DNA from: Heliocidaris erythrogramma
Taxonomy: Eukaryota; Echinodermata; Echinoidea; Camarodonta; Echinometridae
Reading direction: 5' to 3'
DNA length: 64,000 nt
NCBI GenBank assembly: GCA_025617745.1
Contig: CM046869.1
Span: forward strand, 9,040,668 to 9,104,667
The notes below the pieces were generated by a model. The model was not told the origin of the DNA. It did not search any database and was given only the letters and a program-made list of their open reading frames with translations. Of the stretch, positions 12,401 through 24,400 are shown in pieces. The position numbers and the translations under genes are program-made. How positions within the stretch are numbered: the first letter of the stretch is position 1; each line of letters begins with the position of its first letter.

Positions 12401-15400
12401 CTCTTTTAAGTTATTTCAGAATGGGCCGGCAATCTGTAAATATGAGAGAAAAACAAGATATTGTATGATATTTGCATATGGACCATTCCATTGCCTTAAC
12501 TTAAAGGCATGAACAGCAAAATATTAACTATAAAGAATGAATTAATCCATTAAAGGGCTAAAAATATATATAAATCTTTCAGTTTTATGGCATATTCAAA
12601 TTTCTTTGAGCAAATGTAGGCCCTTTTGAAAGCATATTTGGGTCAATTCACATCAAATCAACAGATTTTCAGACAAGTTGTCACCCGACCCCCTTCGATT
12701 TTCTTTAAACTCGCACCAAATGTTGCCCCAAGGTCAAACAGTTACCAAGATATGGCCTCGCCTAGCAACCAATGCACGGACAAACCAATAAGGCTAATTA
12801 AATTTATGCATTTTTGATTGACAACTCTAGCCAAAATTCTTCACACAGAGAGCTCATTGTCTGGATATTGTGAGAACTTTATGCCCTTTACAAAAAAAAA
12901 TAATCGTGACACAAATACGATTCTCCGTTTTCGTGTACAAGGTCACCGAAAATGGCGTGAACTGTAAAATCTGTGATTTCAAGTGTATGTTTGGAGGCTC
13001 ATAGCTTCAAAATCAAATAAGCTTAGGACCCAATATTTTGTATATTTGAACACTTTTAGTAATTGAACAAACCGGACGGATGACCCGAAAACAATGCCTC
13101 CGGCTACCACCTACGGTGGGCGGAGGCATAAAAAACCCCAACATATATAAAACATGATGAAACTTGTACAAGACAAAATATACAAGTAATAGAACACAAA
13201 CTCCAGCATCCAATTGTAAATGAAAAGAAACAAATAAAAAACAAAACAAATAAGAAACATACTGTACATGTACAAACAAACTAGAAATGTGCATTCCTCG
13301 TGCCGCGCAATGCGAAATGTATCCCCCGGCGCTGGCAGCGATTTGAAGGAGGGACAAAGACCCTCCCCCATCCCCTCCCTCAAACAAAAGGATGGTGTAG
13401 AAATTGCCGCCAGTGGCCCGGAATATTGTCAACACCAGGAGCAGCATTACCAAAACGATTTGTGTAGATTAGAGTATAATGCATTTTTATAGAAAATTCG
13501 GAAGAAATATGACCTCAGAGCGCACATAAGACATCCACTAAAATATGACCTTTGATCCTATGAAAGACGGAACACTAGAGGCAGCATCACCAAAAACTGT
13601 AGAGGTGTAATCTATAATGGACCTACATACAAAATTTGAATGAAATCCGTCAAGAAATGCAGAAGTAAGAGTGCACAAAAGGGACAAATGAGCTTTGACC
13701 CTATAAAGGACGGAACAATGAGGGCAGCATCACCAAACAGTAAAGATGTGTAGATTATACCAAGATACATCTCCATACAAAATTTGAAAGAAATCCATCA
13801 AGAAATGTGGCCTGCAGAGTGAACTCACGCCATCCCTTGAAGTATGATCTTTGACCCTATAAAAGACGGGACACTGGTGGCAGCATCACCAAAAACTACA
13901 GGTTTTTAGATTACACCAAGGGACACCTTCATGCAAAATTTGAACGCAATCCGTCAAGAAATGCAGAAGTAAGAGTGCAAGAAATGGAAAAATGACCTTT
14001 GACCCTATAAAGGACGGAACAATGAGGGCAGCATCACCAAAAATTAAATATGTGTAGATTATACCAAGATACATCTCCCTACAAAATTTGAATGAAATCC
14101 GTCAAGAAATGCAGAAGTAAGAGTGCACAAAAGGGACAAATGAGCTTTGACCCTATAAAGGACGGAACAATGAGGGCAGCATCACCAAACAGTAAAGATG
14201 TGTAGATTATACCAAGATACATCTCCATACAAAATTTGAAAGAAATCCATCAAGAAATGTGGCCTGCAGAGTGAACTCACGCCATCCCTTGAAGTATGAC
14301 CTTTGACCCTATAAAAGACGGGACACAGGTGGCAGCATCACCAAAAACTACAGGTTTTTAGATTACACCAAGGGACACCTTCATGCAAAATTTGAACGAA
14401 ATCCGTCAAGAAATGCAGAAGTAAGAGTGCAAGAAATGGAAAAATGACCTTTGACCCTATAAAGGACGGAACAATGAGGGCAGCATCACCAAAAATTAAA
14501 CATGTGTAGATTATACCAAGATACATCTCCATACAAAATTTGAACAAAATCCATTGAGAAATGTGGCCTGCAGAGTGCACTCACGACATGTCTTGAAGTA
14601 TGACCTTTGACCCTATAAAAGACGGGACACTGGGGGCAGCATCACCAAACACTATAGGTTTTTAAATTACACCAAGAGACACCTTCATGTAAATTTGAAC
14701 AAAATCCGTTGAGAAATGTGACCGCCAGAGCGCACACAAGAGTACACACAAGACATCTATCAAAATATGACCTTTGACCCTATAAAAGACGGAACACTGG
14801 GGGCAGCATCACAAAAATCTATAGGGTTCCAGATTTTACCAAGAGACACCTTCATACAAAATTTGAACAAAATCCGTTGAGAAATGTGACCGCTAGAGCG
14901 CACACAAACTTTCCCCAAAAATATGGCCTTTTACCCTATAAAAGACGGAACACTGGGGCAGCATCACCAGAAACTATAGGGGTCCAGATTTTACCAAGAT
15001 ACACGTCCATAGGAAGTCTGAAAGAAATTCGTCGAGAAATGTGACCGCTAGAGCGCACACAAGAATGTGACGCGGCGGCGGCGGCGAAACGCTGCTGAAT
15101 CCAAAGTATCCTCCGGCATACTGCCGGGGGATACAATAAAGAAACATACCAGTGAATATATACATAGATGTAGATAGAAGCAAACACACTGAAAGAAACC
15201 TACATGTACCTTTGTGCCCTGTTCCTTGTCCTCGTGTCTGAGCCTCTAGTCTGAAGCGATTGTCTGCTGCTCTCTGATCCTAAGAACCCACTGTCCCCCT
15301 CGGGTTCTAGGTGCATACCAAGGGTGTTCTTGTTACCCCTCTGCTTCCCCCTATCACCCCCTGCATCACCCCTGGCATGAGAGGATCGATGTCCGGAAGT

Positions 15401-18400
15401 GGGGCGGGGTGGCATCTGCTTGCTGCTTGTCTGCAAAGAAACGTGGTAAATATTACAGTTATGTCCATACAAGCCATACAGCCAAAGGTATATGAACTTA
15501 AATATAGGGAGAAACAAAACTAGTAAATTTAAAAAGAAATTGTTTTTCAAACCTTTCCATTCTTTTCCCCATGACTCAGCTTTGCATGGTATAGACAAAA
15601 TTTCCTGACACCAGGAAACGTGTGTTGATATTGTTTAAATATCGAAAGACATTTCCATCACTTCTGAACCTATCCGGGCATTAGGTAAATTGTATAAGGT
15701 TTTTTCCATGCAAGGAAATGAAACTTTCAGTAAAGAGAATGAGTTAGAAAGAAAGGGGGAAAGAAAGGGAGGTTTAAACAGAGCGGAAGAATGAACCTCC
15801 CCCCCCCCCCCCAAAAAAAAAAAAAAAAAAAAAAAAAAGACACACACAAATCAAATCCCCCCCCCCCCAAAAAAAAAAAAAAAAAAAAAAAGACACACAC
15901 AAATCAAATCAAATCAATTTATTGACTAAAAATCCACAATTTGGATTATCATCAACATACAAATACAAAGAAAGATTCAAAATAGGTTACAGATGATCAA
16001 AACGGAATATCAATCCGTGAAAAATAAAGCAAAGCGAAAGAAACACACAAACTGAAACAACATAGTGTGAAAGTGACACAGAATGACAGAGTGAAAGAGG
16101 AAAAACTCACTTTTCCAGGGATGCTTTTTCTCCTGCTATGTACGGATGATGATGGGGGATCATGATCAGGTGACCCTAGGGACGAGATGCTACCATCTTC
16201 AGGGGGCTGCCACTTTGGAAGCTCATCTTGTCTTGTACCTGTACCAAGGCCAAATACCAACAAAATATAATCTTATTCAACTATTGGACAACTCTAGTTT
16301 TAAAGGCTGGCTGCAAGAACTGTTCAAAGACAAAGTTGGGTACTCTTATGCCTTGAAATGGAGGGTTAATTTCTCAAGTCTTTATCTTTATCTTTATGTA
16401 TAACATGCTGATAATCATGAATGATTCAGGAATAGCAAATTTGAATGTTATACATATTCTGTGTCAGCTCTACATTCCAGACCAGAATTGTTGCTCCTGA
16501 GATCTACCCAACCCAATAAGTGATGAATGGACAAACCCATATTTCTTGAGAACTTTGTGTAACATTGCCCAAAATTTTCCTGTTAATTCAACATAAATGG
16601 TTCTCCTCAGAATAATGTAATTTTTTATTACAGCGATGGTGCTTCTTAGGACGATCGCTAGGCAACACCATATTGTCACAGGGAGGTTGATACGTAAACG
16701 CTCACGCATCATTGTACATGTATGGACTGCATGGCATATGCAAACATGTCATTGCCAAGTGAGATTTTTGAAGGCGCCCTTTTGCAGCCTGACAACACCA
16801 TCAATTTAACTATACATGAGGCTAACTAATCTAAAGGAGATCCATGAATCACGCTTGTAAATCAAAGATTCCTTTCACCTTTTGGTCTGAAGACATCAGG
16901 TGATGTGGTTTCCCTGAACGGAGAGGAATGACTTGAAGATCCATCCACGTCCCCATCATGATCCTCACCATCACCGATGAAATCAATCTCATCCTCCACC
17001 ATCATCTCAGCATCGTTACCATGGTAACTGGCTTCATCTCCATGGTCAGGTTGATCCATGCTCTCTAGAGCGAAGTCTGGCATGTCCTGAAGACTCTGGA
17101 AAAAGAAAGGACAAAGCACATGATTATTTATATACATGTACATTGTATAGGTCTGATATATAAAAGCATGAAGCTTATTCATGTACAGAGCAAAGATGGC
17201 ATCATCATGGAATTCTAAGTAATTACTCTTCTAATTATGAAGATGATGTCTATGATTCTGGATATATATACATGTATATATACATACCTAGATCCTACTA
17301 AAAGGTGAATTTTTTTTTTATTGTATAAACGTATATCGCAAAAAAGGACGTTACAGAGAATTAATGGATTCAAAATGCTAGTATATGTTTAGAATTAATT
17401 TGATTCAATTTGCATTTATGGCAAAAAGAATCGTATCATAACTACCTTTTGTGTGCGATAAGGTATTTTTAGTAAATCTAAAGTTCTCTAGTTCTCCCTA
17501 CCGAACAAAACGTTGTAGTAATATAAGTATTTTGGCGCCCTCTACGTTTATATCGATAGAATGCCTCCTACCCCTACGGAAATGGAAAAAACAGTGCAGA
17601 AAAAGTTATGGCGAATCGAAAAATTCGACTTAACGTCGGCTTACAATACAATTCTAAATATTTTTGTCAATACTAGATGTTGAAAACTTTTCTTAAAAGA
17701 TGAATATTTATTCTTAAAGTCCTAAATAGTATACAATTCAACTACCTTCATGGCTGTATAAACATGTTGAATAAGTGTGTTTAATGGTCATTACTATAAT
17801 CTATAATTTGAGGAAGTACACCATTTCCTCTAAATCAACCAGGGTCCTGTTTTCATGAAACTTGTTATCAATAACAAGTTGCAATAACTGTTATAAGCTA
17901 CTGAAATCCTTGCATCTCATTGGCTGACAGCAAATTTGTCATAAAAATGTAGTAATTGTTACTGATAATATGTTTTATGAAACGGGGCCCTGGAGAATAA
18001 ATGGCAGTTAAAAATGATATTCATGTAAGCATTGTAGTAAAGTATCATATTTTAGTATGAAGATAGAACATGCTGTTTAGGAGGGTGTTGCGGGTCAGCT
18101 TCTTACCTTCACAAGTTGCTGTATTTCTCTGTCTCTTTCAGGGTGGGGCGGCAGCTGTTTCAGAGCATCATACCTACATGTAAAGGTACGAGAGTGAGAA
18201 TATAATACAATGAAAATGTGCAGATGCAGAGGTTTGAATAAACCAAGAATCACTTAGAGTTTTCAACTACAAATTAAATTAAAGCCTCAAGTCCTCTTTC
18301 TAAGAAATGTGCATCTACCTGCAGAATATGTTTACATGTCAAAGGTTAGAAACACCAAATAGAGATTAGCAATCATATTGATACAGTAGATTTATTCTTG

Positions 18401-21400
18401 TCTCATTTGTGCTCCCCTCCTATACGTCAAAAGTTAAATTTAAATCATTATACATTACAAGAAATCTATGGTAGCTTTCAAGAAGTGATACTGCTGCATG
18501 AGATAAGAAAATAATTTGCACTCTTGGCACAGCACTTGAGACTTTATATGTGCATGTAATTATATGTAAACAACTTCAAAATTCAAACTCATTAGCCCAT
18601 TCGAGACAACTGACCAGTTTGTAGTTTGGCTCAATAATTAAATCAGAGTTCTCAAAACTATACCAGATGCATGAGTAGAACGAGCACAAATTTCTGCACA
18701 CACTATGTCCATTTTTGTTGTATGACCATGTTGTGTTTGACGCCAGGACTTTTAGAAATGGGAATAAGCTTTATAATCCTTAAATTGGCAACACATTGAG
18801 AGGTTCAAAATCATTGCTTTTCATCAAAATTGGCACTTTTTTCTACTTTCTACAAAATTCTGAACATGTGTATTGTTTTTAAAGACATTACACCCTATTA
18901 GAGCCATATGTAGCACTGAAAGAGAAATATTGTTGCCAATTTGAAGAACGTGTGATCAATTTAGCCCTTAAATAATTCCTGTCCTGAAAGGATTAAGCTA
19001 AATTTAAGTGAAAACATGCATACCCATAGAGTGTTGTGTCAAGCAAACTTACATATCTATTCCCGTATTCACTTACAATGCGTAAAGCATAGAAATGCAA
19101 TAATAATTGTATTCTAGTGTATGTTTGACTCACGCAGTACTGCTGCTGAAAAAATAATAAGAATAAAATATAAGATGACATCAACAGACTGGTACTGACC
19201 TGCTGAGGAGCAAGGCATAGTCTTCCTCAGGAGACTGTGTGTTGATTTGTCCTCTTATAGGATCCACCCTCTGAGAATCCTCCATCTTGGTTGCCATGTC
19301 GGCATCTGATGCCTTCCTTTGGGGTGTGGCTGGTAGCTCTGGTGGATTACTACGTAAATTATCCTAAGAGAAAACAATTGAAGTTTTTCTTTCTCAACGG
19401 ATGCTACGCTACAGTTAAATAATCAACCAAAAGCATATATAGCCATTTTAAAAGCAGGGGCACATAGCTTACACAGTCAGGCTCAAACATGCAACTTTGT
19501 GTGAATTATATTTCCAAACAAGAAATAAAACAAGTAGGCTTGTACATAGAAATGACTACATACAGCCATGGAAAAAATTATTAGACCAAGAATGGTTACT
19601 GATAGTGTTATTTTTGTGGTAAGGAGGAAATAAAATATCATAAAAGCAAGGTATAATTGCTGGAATTTGGTATTCATTCAATGAAATACAAAGACAAATC
19701 ATTTTTATAATTTGTTTGCATATTATAGTACCCTTATTACAGAAGCTTGGTCTAATAATTTTTTCCAGGGCTGTAGATATTACAATGCACTTGTGCATAC
19801 ATGTAGATACATGTACATGTATATCCAAATAAAAATCTCATACTGCTAAAACAAAAAAATAAGTCATGAAAAGTGTTGTACAAGGCAGAGTATTACAAAG
19901 TAATTGGTGAATTATCAAGCTAATTCTACCTGAACTAACACATACTGTACACGTACATGTAACTCACTAACTGATTAATCAGATTTTCTGCAACTAATTT
20001 TTCTTTTTCAAAGTTATCTCATTGTCATGGTAACCACTCTCTTACCTGCACTATCTCTTGGATGTCCTCCAGTCTCATCCCCAGCTGAAAGAGCTGACCC
20101 TCCACTGACCTCTCCGGGTCAAAGGTCACTTGTTGACCTCTTGCTGACCCCAATCTAGCCTTCATGGTGTGCTCCTCCTTAGCTTGCATGTAGTCTGCTT
20201 CTAGCTTGGCCTGACCCGACTTCAACCCCTCTAGCCCCCTCTGCTGGTCCGCAGGGTTCAGGTGGTGTTCTTTCAGGAGGATCTCGAAAGAGTCCATCTT
20301 ATATGATATTTTTAAAAAGAAATAAAAAGTGACATAGTAACTTACAGATATTAAGTCCTTTGACATGATCCCTTTGCCACTGACTTTTGCTACATGCAGC
20401 TTTCTCCCTATTTAGTTTGTATCTAATTCAGGATCTTCAGATAGTTCAATCTTTACAAATGCAGAAATGTTTTTAAAAGAAGAAATCACATCTATGAAAT
20501 GTGAAGGGTCGACTTTCTTCGCTTGTTACCACATCCTTCTCCCTATTTAGTTTGTATCTAATTCAGGATCTTCAGATAGTTCAATCTTTACAAATGCAGA
20601 AATGTTTTTAAAAGAAGCAAGAATTCACATCTACGAAATGTGGAAAGGGTCGACTTTCTTCGCTTGTTATCACATCCTTTCTTTAAAGCAATCTGTAATT
20701 CTGAACAGTGATTCAAATTGGCAACATTATTCATGAACCAGCTCACCTTTTCCTTGTGCCCTTCAGTCTGAAACTGGAGAGCTAATAGTTTCCCCTCCGA
20801 TGCATCCGGTGTGGGCATCCAACTCTCCCCCTTACTGGAAGTGGAAGCACCCATGCTCACATTAGATCCTGTGTGTATGTGGATTGTACTATTTCCTCCA
20901 GGGGTGTGTGGCAGACTGCTAAATGATGGACATGCAAAGAGGGTAATGAAGGAAAAGTGTTGGTTGAAACAAACATATACTTCAAATTTGATTAAATTTA
21001 TATCCATTAAAAGCAGAAATAGTGTTCTACCATGGTGAACATTTCAATGGGCAATTCCTCATGGGGAAATCCACACATATTTAAAAAAGACATTTTTTAA
21101 AACTTTCATGAATCCTAATTTTTCCCCAAACTCATACATGTCTGCATCACAAAGAGCAGAAAACAGTCTTTCAAATTTCAATAATGCAAATCTTAAATGG
21201 CTGAGAAAAAGAGAGCAAAAAAAAAAGGTAGTTTTTTGGCAAGCTGAAACAAAGTATGCCAAAATCTTGAGTAATTTAGTTGTCTGTATCCTTTTGATGT
21301 TAGAGCATTTTACACTTTACAAGTACGTGCAAATTTTTTTTAAAACTTGTTTATCAAGTTTTCATTCTGTATGATGCAGTGAAGCAAGTGTATCACATGA

Positions 21401-24400
21401 CTTTATCGTGGTTATAACAATCTGGGGGAATGTAACACTAATTCATATCACACAAAGTTTCACAATTGAGCTGTGCAATTCTGTTACATTTTTAAATTTC
21501 CTGAAAACCAAGCACACCCACATGTACATGTAATGTATTGTAAAATTACTCATACTGTCATTGATATGGGCTTTAATTTGATAGATAAAAAGAGGTACCA
21601 ACTACATGTTTGCACATGTACTTGACAGGTAAATTATGCCTCATAACATGGAAAAGAACCAACAATAACATGTACTGCTTTCCTGTTTATAGATGGACGT
21701 AAATCATACATGTACATATACAAGGAAGTTATGAAAGCGGTGGGGGAATAAAATGTCCTAGACTGAAAACCATCATTTGACATGACCACTCAGACTTTTT
21801 TTGTATAGAGTATACATGTGCACAATAAGTCACAACCAAACTGCGCAAACCCCAAATTACACTGCATAAAGTTAATAACAAAATATACTCACCCACTGCG
21901 ACTTGAAGATACGACTCCTTTTTGTCCTTGGGCCAAAGTGATATTCTGAATATGTTTGGCTGGTGACATTCCTGCATTGCCCGGTTGGCCGCCTGGTGCT
22001 CCCTCATAATGCAAGTTGACCCTAGCACCCAAGCGCAGAGAATCAATGGTATTCTCTGCTTGAGCATACTTCTGAAGGAGTTCATCATATTCCTGCTGCA
22101 GCTGATCTACAAATTCATCACTGACCAGCCGTGACCTTGCGCTCTTGTCTAGGAGCTGTAGGTCAGAGACAATGCTACTCTGTTCACTTCTTCCAGACAT
22201 GTTGTCCAAGCGCAGCCTGGGAATGGTTTCCTCAGGACTCTTCCCATTATGCTTTACTGGTGATGGGCTAAACTCGTCTTCCTGTCGAACGAGAGTTAGA
22301 TCATGTCCTGGTGTGCTCGACCTTGGAGTCAATTGTCCTACACTCTCTTGAATGCTGTATTCACTTTGATCATCATGGCTTCTTATACTAGCACGACTGC
22401 TTCTCCTACTCTCTGATAATACTGACTGGGGCGTCGATGCCCTGGAAGATCTAGTTCTGAATGATTTGACACTACTGGTTCTCCTTCTACTATCAATACT
22501 TTGCTGTGATTGTTGTTCGCCGGCTGAACTGTGCTCCGAGATTGTCTTGTTTTTCAGTTGGGCAGCAGTTTGAGGTCTGCTGGGCCTTCTGTGAGAGGTA
22601 GCAATAGGTTTAAAATGTTCGACGTCTCCTCCACTGGAGTCCTTCTTACCTTCTGGACTGTCCCCTGTCCCAAAGGTCTCCACATTTGCAGCAGCCGCTT
22701 GAATGACTGTAGTAAGGCTTTCTCTGCCCTTCAGGGTGTTGTTCCCACTATTTGCAAACATATCAGAGCCGTCTTCTGATTCCAGGTGGGAGGGTCCCTC
22801 TGGGAGTTGCTCCTGACTCAGGCTGAAGAAGTCTGGTTGCGAAGACATCTGAGGATCATGATGGCCATTGACCTCGCCTCTGTAATCATCCAGAGAATCG
22901 TTGTCGTAGGAGTTCTCCATCAGCCTGGAGAGATTGTGATCGCCACCAGAAGAGAACTCTTGCGCACTTCTTGGTGTGGCCTGCATGTATTTGATCATGT
23001 CGTCACTTCCATCATGCACGTTCCTTACTCCTCCGTTCGCTGAATCTTCAAAGCTGTGTTCACCATCAGAGATCCCATTATGTCTCCTACTACCACTCAT
23101 GTCATATTCATCATGGGACCTGAAATCCATGTCCCCAGAGCTTCTCTGATCCAACTTGTACCCTCCATTCACCCCTCCATTGACCACAACATCTCCATTC
23201 CCCAGCAGGAACCTCTGATCCATGCCCACCCCTTCTGCCGAGTCTTGAGACTGCTCTCTGAGGATCTGCTCCAAATTCTCAAACTCTTGCAGCGACTGGC
23301 GATGGATGGGCCTCTCAAAGCCGTTCCCTATGATCTTCCCTCGAGGAGTAAGCGCCCCGATGTCTCCGTCCTCGTCTGCTTCCTGAAACTCTGGTTGGGG
23401 TTGGATGTCCTCCTCGATGGACTGGGTCATGGAGAAGATATCCTGACCCTGAGGCTCAGGTGAAAAGACATCTCCGCCATAGATGTCATCACTGCCTTGA
23501 CTACTACCAAAAGAAGCACTGGAGAATCCGTTCCTACGACCTGAAGAGGGAATCAAGAACCGCAAACGATATCAAGACACAACGCCTCACAGCAAACCAA
23601 CCTCTAATGTACTGTATTAATGAACCTCAATGACTATTCCGTGCTCTAATAGTAAATACAGCAAATCCTGGCAATGTACAGCCCCATCGGCAAATAAACC
23701 ACTTTGGTGTTAATGAACATCAATGACTTTCCCTGTGCTTCTAATACAGCAAGTCCCAACACTGTACAACCCTTGATGCAGTGTGCATTGAGAATCACAC
23801 CCTAAAGACCGAATGGGAGCTTGAAGCGTTACGCAGACTCACCGTCTTAATTTCCTTCTCTCTGAACTCAGTTTAATCCTGTCCTCACTCAGCGAGCATT
23901 TGTGTTTTGTTTGTGTAATGCACGCACTTTTGAGTGATAAAAAATGACACAATTAAAGATACTGTACTGTTTAAATTTAGCTTTGAGTCATCTTAATGCC
24001 AAGGAAATGACCCTGATTTTTAGAACTGTTCTTGCAGCTGAGTGAAGACTTAATTTTAAAGAGACAGATTGTAAAATGCCTTGTGAATAGACAAGAATTT
24101 GAATAAGTAATATGGTACCCAATTTAAAATACCTACATTAAACTGTAGGCTCCATACTGTTCATACTGGCCAGGATTTCAATACAATCAAATATACACGG
24201 CATGTCATATAAACACATGTAGATGCACATGTACATTGTACTTAATTTCAAAGCAACTTGAAATAATGTAGGCCTACTTCAGAGGACTAAAATTCAAAGT
24301 TTTAATGAAGAATTAAAGTAAAATCAAAACAACTCATTCCTATATAATTATGTCATACCGGGACCACCCAGTTCCCGTATGCAAGTATCTGGTCAATTAT

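Larger units (their letters stand above)
16239..18106 (-). other. AKNA introns between exons 8, 7 and 6
   Basis: Introns 16239-16878 and 17096-18106 contain no coding signal. The second hosts the GGCCC-type MITE at 17839-17993. Confidence 0.65.

Noticed and set aside
13886..14580. Two near-identical minus-strand frames (62 and 80 codons)
   Set aside because: They repeat because the 452-bp satellite unit repeats; there is no domain.
20116..20128. A perfect DR1 motif GGGTCAAAGGTCA in AKNA exon 4
   Set aside because: It is simply the codons for VTFDP in a conserved protein motif (FDPERSVEGQ), so coding constraint explains it.
22531..23463. Several plus-strand frames within AKNA exon 2
   Set aside because: They lie opposite a well-supported coding exon and lack family similarity; antisense shadows.
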